DNA of 22,467 bases from contig PJAB01000659.1 in assembly GCA_002887195.1 (NCBI GenBank), positions 1-22,467 on the forward strand, read 5' to 3'. How positions within the stretch are numbered: position 1 is the first letter of the stretch; each line of letters starts with the position of its first letter. Positions 1 to 8,123 of this stretch are shown here, one piece after another. The notes under the pieces were generated by a model that did no database searches, was not told where the DNA came from, and worked only from the letters and a program-made list of their open reading frames with translations. The DNA is from Chrysochromulina parva. Its lineage: Eukaryota > Haptophyta > Prymnesiales > Chrysochromulinaceae. The translations under genes were made by a program, and so were the position numbers.

Positions 1-262
1 GCGCGGCCCGCACGCGAGATCGCACGCGGTTCGTGTGCGAGATCGCAGTGCGCCCCGCGGGGGATCCCCGCGCGACTCACTTACCCGCTGCGACTCAGTT
101 TCGTGTCACACCTTCCTACAAGCGCACAAAAATTTTGGGAAGTCGGAAGCGCGACGTAGGGTTCTCTTTTCTCCAAGCTTTTACGTCAACCTATCTTTAG
201 ATTTTCATCGTAATCAACCCGCGCCGCGCGCCGGCTCGTCGTTCCGTTCGCTGCGGAAAGTC

Positions 263-1680
263 ATGGTGAGCGCTTCGAACGACTTGCTCGCAAGCGTCAC
301 ACTTCCCAAGAACCCAGCACAAACCCGCCGCGTCGGTGACCAAGCCCGTCACTTCTTTTTTCGCTCGCGCAGGTGCTCCTTGGCGGCCTCTCGCCATCAC
401 CCGGCCCACTGCCGCCGCTCGGTCTTCCGCCGCCTCCTCCAGGCGGCCTGCCTCCTGTCAACGCGCGCTCAGGGTCCGCGGGTGCCAAGCCTTCCAAGTC
501 GCTCGCACCGCGCATCGCTGAGCTTGGCCAGGCGCTTGCCGCGGGGCAGCCTGCCAAGGCGAAGGCTGCCTGCAGCGAGCTCGCCATGCTCGCTGCAGCC
601 TCCATCTCAGCCTGCCAGGCCGTGGTGGAGGCTAAGATCGAGCCGCAGCTGAGCAAGGTGCTGCTCAAGGAAAAGGACCCGATGACGCAGTGCTGGGCCA
701 TGTCCGTCCTCTCCAACTGCGCGATTAACAAGGCCTCGCGCGAGCGCCAGCAAGCCGCCATCCCGGCGCTGTGCAAGCTCATCATGTCACCGAACCCAGA
801 GGTGCAGCATGCGGCGGCGTTGCACCTGGCGCTGCTGAGCCGCTCGAGCTCGCTCGCGACTGCCTTTGCGAGCAACAACAAGTCGATGCAAAGCCTGTAC
901 TCCCTCGAGAAGAAGACGAGCGATGCGCTCAAGTCTCCCGCCTTCGACACACTGCGCATGGAGGCATCCCAGTATGCACGCTGGGCGCTCCGCTCGGCGC
1001 AGGGGAGGCACTACAAGCCCGCCTTTGTGCCCAAGTCGCAGGAGCAGCTCGACTACGAGGCGACCGTCGCCATCCAGGCGCGCGTGCGCTCCTCCTTCGT
1101 GGCCAACGGCTACCGCAACGAGATGAAGGCGCGACGTGCGGCTGCGACCATCGTGCAGGCGAGCTACCGTGGTCACGGCGCGCGCTCAGCGGTGGCGCAG
1201 CAGATCATGATCGAGGGGCCCGCGGCGGCGCTGCTCCAGAGCGTCATACGCGGGCGTAAGCAGCGCAAGAAGGACCGGTCTGTCAAGGAGGACAAGGCCG
1301 CGACCAAGGTGCAGGCGATGACGCGCGGTCGCAAGGCGCGTGGGTATAAGAAGAGCGTGTCGGACGGTGCTCAGAACGGCGAGCGTGGGTCCACGCCACA
1401 CAACGGAAGGAGCTTCAACATCTACCTGGAGTGCGCCGACGGCGATATGCGCGTGCCGATCGCGGTCGATTCGCAGTCGTCGATATTCAAATTGGGCTTC
1501 AAGATTGAGACGTCGGGCGAGCCTGTCTACATGTCGCTCGGCGTACCTGTATTCGAGGATGTGCTCGGCGCGGCACCCGCGGAGGAGGAGCCCGAGACTG
1601 AGTTCATGCCCGTCGTCCTCTTTTGCTCGACCCTCGACGGCGACCAGCGCATGGCCCTGCACATCGAGTACAAGGATTGA
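263..1680 (+). CDS. Armadillo-like / IQ-motif (calmodulin-binding) protein, two exons
   Basis: Joined as 263-265 plus 373-1680, giving 436 residues. The open frame from 373 begins with GTG directly after a pyrimidine-rich tract and CAG, so it is an exon start, not a translation start. The only ATG upstream (263) is followed at once by GTGAGC, a strong donor, and joins in phase 0. A Pro/Gly-rich leader (residues 5-35) is followed by helices resembling armadillo/HEAT repeats (about 45-210, e.g. WAMSVLSNCAINKASRERQQ). Then come four IQ-like motifs: IQARVRSSFVANGYR (about 235), VQASYRGHGAR (262), LQSVIRGRKQRK (289) and VQAMTRGRKARGY (314). Family knowledge: IQ motifs bind calmodulin or myosin-type light chains without calcium. 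The last 90 residues look beta-rich and are not recognised. Inference: a calmodulin-regulated scaffold, possibly cytoskeletal or flagellar. The domain call is fairly secure; the cellular role is unknown. Confidence 0.75.
266..372 (+). other. GT-AG spliceosomal intron immediately after the start codon
   Basis: The 107-base intron has donor ATG|GTGAGC and acceptor TCGCTCGCGCAG|GTG, with a run of T before the acceptor. Phase 0. It separates the initiator ATG from the rest of the armadillo/IQ protein. No other ATG exists in bases 1-262, which supports this model. Confidence 0.7.
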
Positions 1681-2257
1681 GAGGCCGCTCGTTGAGCCCC
1701 TCGCACCCCATCGAGCACGTTGACGAATCTTATGCAGTGAGCCCAATGCGTTATCACCGGTAGCGCAGGGGGGTGATGCACGAGCCCAATGACATCACGA
1801 GTCTCTCCCCCATCAACGGTGGCACCAGATTGGTGGAGGAGATGCCTCTGGTGCGCTGCCGATCTGGGAAGGCACACCTATCCCTGCCCCCTCGAGTCAA
1901 CTCTCCGGCCTCAAGATCAATGTTTGCGCGTTGCTTGGTGTGTGTGATGAAATGTAGCGTTTTCCAGACGGTACCGTCTCATGGCATCAGAGATCAGGCG
2001 CACGGAGCCACCACGGACGCGCGCGGTCCGCGGAATCCGCGGGCGACCCCTCCCCGGCTCCGACAGTTAAACAGAGAACAGACGACACAAGCGCATTCGA
2101 TGTGCCGTTGATACCCACAACCCAGGCCGTACCCCGGTACCGCGCGGGTTTATACGGAGGAGCAGTATCTAAGGACTCGCTATGAAGAAGTCGAAGTAAG
2201 TTTACGAAACGGTCCAACCCCTTTTGCGGGTGATTGCTCCTCCCCACACGCGGACGA
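1681..2257. other. Intergenic region with possible TATA-like box and GGTACC palindromes
   Basis: Holds the 3' flank of the armadillo/IQ gene and the 5' flank of the plastid membrane protein gene. A perfect 14-base palindrome, AGACGGTACCGTCT, lies at 1966-1979 and CGGTACCG at 2135-2142. A TATA-like TTTATAC sits near 2149, about 105 bases before the next ATG. The short open frames here (e.g. 1773-2111) have no recognisable protein content. I see no RNA gene. Confidence 0.4.
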
Positions 2258-3013
2258 ATGAAACTCTGCTTCCTCTGCTCTGTTTTCGCATCGTGCCACG
2301 CCTACGTGCTTCCAACAGGAACTCGGCATGCGAATATTTTCCGACCGGCTCGGTCACACGTCGTCGCGTGCGAGCCAGCCGTGCCCGAGCCGTTGCGACC
2401 GAGTGCCCCTCCGCCATCCCGGGCTTCCTCGCCCGAGATGGTGCTTGGTAAGGTCAAGGCGTGGTACATGAAGTACTGGAAGGTTGATAAGGCCCAGCTG
2501 AGGGCACTGGGCGTGGATGCGATCTTCACGTACGGCGTGCTGAGCAACATGAACGTCGCCATGCTCGCTACCCTCTCTTGGTTCGTCGCCACAAAAGCCA
2601 CTGGCCTGTCGCCCCTTGTGGCTGGGCAGTGGAAGTATTTTATCAGCACATACGTGGGCTTCTACGTCTCACTGGGCGCCATCATCCGCCCCTTCCGCGT
2701 GGCGCTCACCTTTACTGTCACGCCCCTGTACTCCCTCATCGTCGAAAAGATCCGCGCGTTCCTCCCGCTGCGCAAGCGGCTCCCTAAGGTCAACCGCATC
2801 GTCGCCATCTTCATCGTCTCGATCCTGTTCAATGTTGTAGGCACGTTTGGGCTGATAGCGCTCGGGGCTTCCTTCGCAGGCTTGCTGACGGGCGTGCCGC
2901 CCGTGCCACCTGGATTCTCCTTTGGCGAATGGCGCGCGGCTGAGAAGCCCCTCGACGTCATGCGGCAGCTGAAGGCGATGGCCAAGGAGGCGAAAGGATT
3001 GGCTGCCAACTAG
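2258..3013 (+). CDS. Plastid-targeted FAM210/DUF1279-like membrane protein
   Basis: 251 residues from the ATG at 2258; the open frame extends a few codons upstream but without another ATG. Residues 1-15 are a secretory signal peptide ending ASCHA, and Tyr16 opens a basic, Ser/Thr/Pro-rich stretch to about residue 60. This matches the bipartite import signal of complex red plastids, where an aromatic residue follows the cleavage site. The mature part carries hydrophobic segments at about 89-110, 127-145, 147-162 and 180-211. The section from VDAIFTYGV to IIRPFRVAL resembles plastid and cyanobacterial DUF1279/FAM210-type proteins, whose role is unknown. Inference: an integral thylakoid or envelope membrane protein. 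Targeting is fairly secure; the family is a judgement from pattern memory. Confidence 0.7.
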   Translation: MKLCFLCSVFASCHAYVLPTGTRHANIFRPARSHVVACEPAVPEPLRPSAPPPSRASSPEMVLGKVKAWYMKYWKVDKAQLRALGVDAIFTYGVLSNMNVAMLATLSWFVATKATGLSPLVAGQWKYFISTYVGFYVSLGAIIRPFRVALTFTVTPLYSLIVEKIRAFLPLRKRLPKVNRIVAIFIVSILFNVVGTFGLIALGASFAGLLTGVPPVPPGFSFGEWRAAEKPLDVMRQLKAMAKEAKGLAAN

Positions 3014-3456
3014 ACACCCCCATCCTGGGAGCACACCCTGCACACCACCCCGTTTTCTGTATTAAAGAAGGGGTCATCAAGAATTGAGGTTTCGCACACG
3101 CATCAACATCCAGTCACTCTTGACTCAGAACACGGTCCGCCGCGCGCTGATGGATCAACTATCCGATGGCTGCGATCTGCGATCACCAAAGACCAATCAC
3201 GCGCGTACGGGAGTGTTCCGACGCGAGCGGTTTCACGTGTCACAGACAAGCCGAACGCGACGCGCGCCCCAACCGCGCGCCCCTGTCGGGCGCGACGTGA
3301 ATAGGCGCAGCAGCGCCCTTGTCTCCCCGATTGCCGATCCCCCTAGGCGTCCCCATCGTCCATGCGGGCCGCTGAGCTGACCGCGCCATCCTGAGCTGCA
3401 CCGCACCATCCTGAGCTGCACCGCGCCATCCGTAGGCTACGCGCTCGCCATGGCGC
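3014..3456. other. Intergenic region between convergent genes
   Basis: The region separates the 3' ends of the plastid membrane protein and the PHD-kinase gene. An A-rich TATTAAAG near 3060 could be part of a polyadenylation region. Apart from the 20-base tandem repeat at 3372-3431 I see no gene or RNA. Confidence 0.5.
3372..3431. repeat. 20-base tandem repeat, about three copies
   Basis: Units start at 3381, 3401 and 3421 (unit CCGCGCCATCCTGAGCTGCA, second copy with one A), with a partial unit before them. The array lies just downstream of the stop of the PHD-kinase gene, probably in its 3' UTR or terminator region. Confidence 0.85.
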
Positions 3457-6400
3457 TCACATCTCGACGGCGGCGCTTACCACCTCGACGAAGCGTCCCA
3501 TGCTCGGCCGGGATGCGCCTGTGGCGTTCCATGCGTCGCCGAGCACTTCTCGAACGAGGCGCGCCCACGCGCCGCCAAGAGAAGTGCCGACGAGGGGGGC
3601 ATTGAGCGCGGGGCGCTCGCCGCTGATGAGCGCGTGCTCGATGCCGCACTCGCGGGTGGCTGTGTCAGTGACGTGGCTGAAGCGCGGGAAGGCGTCGGCC
3701 TGAAGCTGGCTGTGGAAGAGCATCCACGCGGCCACGGCGCATGCGTGCACGTCGGCCGAGTACCAGTCGATGCGCGCGAGGAGCGTCACCTCCGAGGAGC
3801 GGACCTCGCGCTCCGCGGCGTCGAGCGAGGCCACGATCGTCTCGGCCTGCGGGCCTGCAACGAGGCGGCGGCACGCGCGCCGGGCACGCTCGAGAGCGTC
3901 GATCGGCGCATTCTGGAGCTGCTTGAGCTCCTTTCGGATGCGGGCGAGCGCCTCCTGCAGCTCCGCCCACGACGACGCTTCAGCCCATGCCTCAAAGGGG
4001 TGCGCCGCTTCCTCGTGCGCCGGCTCTTCGTGCGCCGCCGGCGTGGGGGCAGGCGTGGGCGCCGGCGTGGGCGCCTGCGTGGGCGCCATCCGGGCCGGCC
4101 CGTCCGCAGAGTGCTGCTTGGCTGGTTGCGTCCTGCTCAGCGGGTTGCTCAGCGCGCTGTCGAGGATGGCCAAGTACGCGTTCCGCCGCTCGCGCCGCCG
4201 CTCGAGAACCTCGGGCGCTGTGAACGGGAGGGTGGCTGGCAGATCGGCCGCGGCGCTCGTATTGTCATTAATGCCAGCGGCGAGCGAGAAGCCAAAGTCA
4301 GTCAGCACAACGTCGTCGGGTCCGAATCCAGTGGCAGCCTTGGCTGGGCGCATGAGCAGCAAGTTGTCGAGCTTGACGTCGCGGTGCGCGACGCGCAGTG
4401 GGCCGTGCAGCTGCTCGAGCGCGCGGCAGAGCCCGAGCAGCGCACAGCGCGCGAGCAGGTCGGCATCGGCTGAGCGCGAGCGCAGCGCGTCGGTGACGGA
4501 GCCAGCGCCACAGAGCGGGAGGAAGAGGTGCGCGCGGGGCGCGTCCCACCCGAGAAGCGGCAGCACATGCGGCGTGCCAGCACGAGACGCCCTCGCCAGG
4601 ATGGCAGCCTCCCACTCGAGCCGTCGCGCAGTGCCGGGCGGCGACGTCTTGACGAGGCGCTTGAGCGCCACGTTGAGCGGCGCGGCGGCGCGCGCATCCC
4701 GTCCGTTCCACAACGGCATGCCGAAGCGGCCCGAGAGAACTCCCGAGAGCCCCTCTGCGTCGAGCGCGCCGAAAGGCACAGTCGCCGTTACTACCTCGCA
4801 CTGGCCGCCGCGCCCGAGCAGCGACCCCACCTTGAGGATCGGGATGCTCACGATCGGCATCGGAGGGGCCGAGGGCACCGTTGCGCCCGCGGCCGTCGCG
4901 CAGCTCGTGCCGGCGTCGGCAGCCATGGGCGTCGTGGCGCTCGTCATGGCGGCGGGGTTGCTTGAGGCGCTGTATAGCATGGCGGTGGCTGCAGCCGTGG
5001 GCGGCGGCTCGATGGCGTCGGCGACGACGGGTTGCGGCGCGGCAGCGGGCGGTGGCGCGGCGACGGCAGCCGCCATCGCGGGCGCCTTTGGTGTTTGAGC
5101 CGCCTCCGGGCTAAGGATCCGCACATGTCCCATGAGGACTGCAGCCCGTCCGGCTCCGTCGGGCCGCACCTTGAGCGGCTCCACTGAGACCACAGTGCCG
5201 TCTTTCGAGCTCTGGCCGCGGGAGCGGAACTCGACGCGTTCGTTGAGTTTGAAGTCCGCGGGTGGCGCGGGGGCAGCAGGCACGGTCCCTCGTCGCCAGG
5301 AGGCCACTGGTTTGATCGGCGGCGGTGGCAGTGCGAGCTCCATGGCACAGGAGTCCCACGGCTTCTTGCTCATCCCCTGTGGCCGTGACATGTACTTGGG
5401 TGGCGCGGGTGGCGGCGGCAGCACCGGCGGCGGCAGCACGCGCGCCGCCGCCGAGCACGCCGCCGAGCACGCCGCCGCCGCCGAGCACGCCGCCTTCGGA
5501 CGCGCCGTCGGCAGCGGCGGCGGGCGGGGTGCTGGCCGCTTGGCTCTCGACTCGTCCTCGTCGTCGGCGACGGCCAGGGTTGCGGGGCGCTTCTTGAAGG
5601 GCAACTTGGTCGGTGTCGGCCCGTGTTTGGTCGGGGTGGTCGGCCGAATGGAGGCGGGCGGTGCGATGTCCATGAGCGCCTTCGGCGCAACAGCCGATTG
5701 CGTGAGCGCCTTGTGGCTCGTTCGCAAAGGCGAGGGCACCGGGCTCGGCTGCGGCGTCTGCTTAAGCGAGGGCGGCTCGGGCACCATGCCAAGCTCCACC
5801 GGAGTGTACAGCGCAGCCGACGTCTGCAGCGCAGCCGACGTGACGAGTGGCACCACCTGCTCGGTACCCATGGCTGTGGTCGGCGGAACAGGCGAGAATG
5901 CAGACGAAAATGAGGCCGAGAGGGCCAGAGCGACCTGCATACCGTCCTCGTCCTCCTGCCATTTCTCGGCCATGCGGGCACTGGCGCCCAAGCTACCGAA
6001 GCCCAGCAGCTCAGCGTCGTCGAACTGAGTCGCGCTGGTGAACGACGATGAAAGCATGGTTGGCGGCGGCGTGGTGAGAGCAGCCGGAGCATCGGCGCCG
6101 GCCCGGAGCTTGCAGCCTAGAGTGGACAGAGGCTGCGGCGGCGTGACCATCATCGCTGGGCCCCTTGGCTGCTTTGCATTCGCAGGCGCCGCGAGCATCT
6201 TGATCAAGCTCTTGTAGCCTCCATCCATGCGTGCGCGCTCGACGTCGGTGAGCGCCGTATCGCAGTGCTCGCAGAACGAGCACACAAAGGGCGTGCCCGG
6301 CGGCGGCGGCGGGACTGCGATGCGCTCGAGGCACTCGCGATGGTACGCGAGCCGGCAAGGCTTCCCGCCATGGTGGCCGGTGCAGCGTACATCGGCCATC

Positions 6401-8007
6401 TCGTAGCAGACCGCGTGGCCGTCGGTGCTCGGGCGCGGGAGCGACTCCTGTGCGCACACGGCGCAGATGCTCTCGTGCGTGCGCACCGACGGCGCGCCTC
6501 CCTCGTTTGTCATCCCCCCGCCAACGCCCACGCTCGGGGGACACGCGTGCGTGTCCGCGAGGAGCGGATGGCTCGATCCCCATCCGGCGAGAGCCTGAGG
6601 GAACTCCCTGAGCGGCACGCCCTGCGTGCGCAGCCGAAGCGCCTCGCGTGTGAAGCGCACGCGCTGCGCGCACGGCCCGCAGACCCGTCTCTTTGCGCAG
6701 CCGAAGAGGTACGGATGCAGCTCGAGGTCGCGCGCCGAAAACCGCACGATTGCCGCGCCACCGCCAAACTGAGCTGCGCCGAGCGTGAGACGCGTGTGTG
6801 CGCTCGAGTTGGGCGGGAGCCGCACCCCGCAGTCGGCGACCAGAGAGTGCAGCAGGCAGCCGCCCTGCGCCGCCTCCACAGCCGCCTTGTCCGCCTCCGC
6901 TCTGGCCGCTTCCTGCGCCGCTCGCTTCTGTGGACGGAGCGCCGAGTTTGCCGCGCGGCTCGCGGCGCGCTTGAGGGCGGGCGCGCAGTCATCGAGCGCA
7001 TACCCTGCGCGGAAGCAGCCGCGCAGCGTGATGTGAATGCCGACAGCGCTGCCGCTGCTGCTCACGCCGCCGCTGCTGCCCACGCCGCCCGCTCCGCATG
7101 CGCCGTCGCCCGTTGCCTCGTCGAGGCTCGAATCGTCATCAGGTCCCGTGCTTGACGAAGTCGAGTTTGCTTGACGAACTGGCAGATCGGGGCTCTCCTG
7201 CCACTTGCCGATGGCCATGCTCCAAGTCATCTTGAGCCCGTTGGCACCCTTGGGCGCCGCACCGGGGGGGCAATTGTGCGTCCCCGCGCCGGCGGCGCCG
7301 CCTACGACTGCGACAGCGCACCGGCCGACGAGGCCATCCGCGACATCCAACGTGCTCCTCTGCACGTCCTTGACGTCCACGTGATCGGGACGCGGGCTCG
7401 GACTCACCGAGGATGAGGAGATAGTCGATTGGCTCGACAGCACATGCAGGAGCGGGGGCTGCGCCTTTGGTACCGGTGGTATCGGCCCTGTCGGCAGCAT
7501 CGCCTCCGCCTCCGCCGATGACGCTGCGGAGCCTGTGGCAGACGGATCAGTGGGACGCCGGTTGGCGAGCACTGGGGCCGTGGGCAAACGACGCGCTGAT
7601 TGTGTGATCCGCCATATCTCGTCCGGGGCGAGGCGCCACACCTCGTCCTCGCCCAGCTCCATCTCGTCTCCGTCTGTGTACCGGATCACCGGGCGAGGGC
7701 CGAGCGAGGCGAGGACGCGGCCTCTGTACCACTTGTGGTTGCCGGCCGGCGAGCACCACTGCACCTCTACATGCTCGCCCACATTGGGCCTCGGTCCGCT
7801 GGCGGGCAGCGTCGTCGTCGTCGTCGTCGTCGTCGCGGAGGCCGCTGCGAAAGCAGGCGAGCCGCTCCCATTCGCGTTGCCGCTAGAAGATGCGGTGCCG
7901 TTGAGAATCAGCGTGGAAAGTGGACGGCCGTCGTCCTCATCGGACGACGAGTCGTCATCGAGCGTTAGCCCTATCTCAAACCGCGTGAGGCCAGGGAGGA
8001 GCAGCAT
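3457..8007 (-). CDS. PHD finger / Tudor-like / protein kinase fusion protein
   Basis: 1516 residues from the ATG at 8007; the frame runs 11 codons further upstream without an ATG. Order: acidic Ser/Asp leader; poly-Thr; Tudor/agenet-like module at about 76-125 (HVEVQWCSPAGNHKWYRGRV); Cys-rich linker with CAKRRVCGPC; PHD finger at about 515-578 (ICAVC start, CRLAYHREC core, FVCSFCEHC end); long Pro/Ala-rich region; second Tudor-like module at about 915-965; kinase at about 1055-1516. The kinase has GRGG at 1065, VALK with Lys1116, HRDVKLDN with Asp1210, DFG with Asp1237 and APE ending at 1266, so it should be active, probably Ser/Thr. An insertion of about 145 residues with PTPA repeats and a likely coiled coil separates APE from the DWYSADV helix (1414). 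Inference: a chromatin-reading kinase. Family within the kinome unknown. Confidence 0.8.
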   Translation of the reverse strand: MLLLPGLTRFEIGLTLDDDSSSDEDDGRPLSTLILNGTASSSGNANGSGSPAFAAASATTTTTTTTLPASGPRPNVGEHVEVQWCSPAGNHKWYRGRVLASLGPRPVIRYTDGDEMELGEDEVWRLAPDEIWRITQSARRLPTAPVLANRRPTDPSATGSAASSAEAEAMLPTGPIPPVPKAQPPLLHVLSSQSTISSSSVSPSPRPDHVDVKDVQRSTLDVADGLVGRCAVAVVGGAAGAGTHNCPPGAAPKGANGLKMTWSMAIGKWQESPDLPVRQANSTSSSTGPDDDSSLDEATGDGACGAGGVGSSGGVSSSGSAVGIHITLRGCFRAGYALDDCAPALKRAASRAANSALRPQKRAAQEAARAEADKAAVEAAQGGCLLHSLVADCGVRLPPNSSAHTRLTLGAAQFGGGAAIVRFSARDLELHPYLFGCAKRRVCGPCAQRVRFTREALRLRTQGVPLREFPQALAGWGSSHPLLADTHACPPSVGVGGGMTNEGGAPSVRTHESICAVCAQESLPRPSTDGHAVCYEMADVRCTGHHGGKPCRLAYHRECLERIAVPPPPPGTPFVCSFCEHCDTALTDVERARMDGGYKSLIKMLAAPANAKQPRGPAMMVTPPQPLSTLGCKLRAGADAPAALTTPPPTMLSSSFTSATQFDDAELLGFGSLGASARMAEKWQEDEDGMQVALALSASFSSAFSPVPPTTAMGTEQVVPLVTSAALQTSAALYTPVELGMVPEPPSLKQTPQPSPVPSPLRTSHKALTQSAVAPKALMDIAPPASIRPTTPTKHGPTPTKLPFKKRPATLAVADDEDESRAKRPAPRPPPLPTARPKAACSAAAACSAACSAAARVLPPPVLPPPPAPPKYMSRPQGMSKKPWDSCAMELALPPPPIKPVASWRRGTVPAAPAPPADFKLNERVEFRSRGQSSKDGTVVSVEPLKVRPDGAGRAAVLMGHVRILSPEAAQTPKAPAMAAAVAAPPPAAAPQPVVADAIEPPPTAAATAMLYSASSNPAAMTSATTPMAADAGTSCATAAGATVPSAPPMPIVSIPILKVGSLLGRGGQCEVVTATVPFGALDAEGLSGVLSGRFGMPLWNGRDARAAAPLNVALKRLVKTSPPGTARRLEWEAAILARASRAGTPHVLPLLGWDAPRAHLFLPLCGAGSVTDALRSRSADADLLARCALLGLCRALEQLHGPLRVAHRDVKLDNLLLMRPAKAATGFGPDDVVLTDFGFSLAAGINDNTSAAADLPATLPFTAPEVLERRRERRNAYLAILDSALSNPLSRTQPAKQHSADGPARMAPTQAPTPAPTPAPTPAAHEEPAHEEAAHPFEAWAEASSWAELQEALARIRKELKQLQNAPIDALERARRACRRLVAGPQAETIVASLDAAEREVRSSEVTLLARIDWYSADVHACAVAAWMLFHSQLQADAFPRFSHVTDTATRECGIEHALISGERPALNAPLVGTSLGGAWARLVREVLGDAWNATGASRPSMGRFVEVVSAAVEM
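4041..4088. repeat. 12-base in-frame repeat coding Pro-Thr-Pro-Ala
   Basis: Four copies of a 12-base unit (GCGTGGGCGCCG and variants on the plus strand), encoding a PTPA-type tract in the large insertion of the kinase domain. Copy number may vary between strains. Confidence 0.85.
5444..5496. repeat. 12-base in-frame repeat coding Ala/Cys/Ser tract
   Basis: Repeated GCCGCCGAGCAC units plus extra GCC triplets within the disordered middle of the PHD-kinase protein, encoding Ala-rich segments with regularly spaced Cys-Ser. Confidence 0.7.
7811..7835. repeat. (GTC)8 microsatellite coding poly-Thr
   Basis: Eight perfect GTC triplets on the plus strand, read as eight Thr codons on the minus strand, just before the N-terminal Tudor-like module of the PHD-kinase protein. 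Confidence 0.9.
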
Positions 8008-8123
8008 GTCGCGAGCGAGCGTCGGAGCCTCTCGCTTCACGCGAACTCGGACCGCTCAGCAGTGGACTGAAAAACACGCGCGGAAATCGGCACGGCTTCA
8101 CTTTCAAAACCATCTCCCAACAT

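Noticed and set aside
373..375. GTG as translation start of the armadillo/IQ protein
   Set aside because: It directly follows a pyrimidine tract and CAG acceptor; non-ATG starts are unlikely in a nuclear gene, and splicing to the upstream ATG is in frame.
1773..2111. 112-codon open frame between the first two genes
   Set aside because: No domain, ragged composition and no sign of codon preference; probably chance.
3770..5098. Long plus-strand open frame (442 codons) opposite the PHD-kinase gene
   Set aside because: It lies antisense to the kinase domain, whose catalytic motifs are unmistakable; Ala/Arg/Ser-rich composition is typical of a GC-rich shadow frame.
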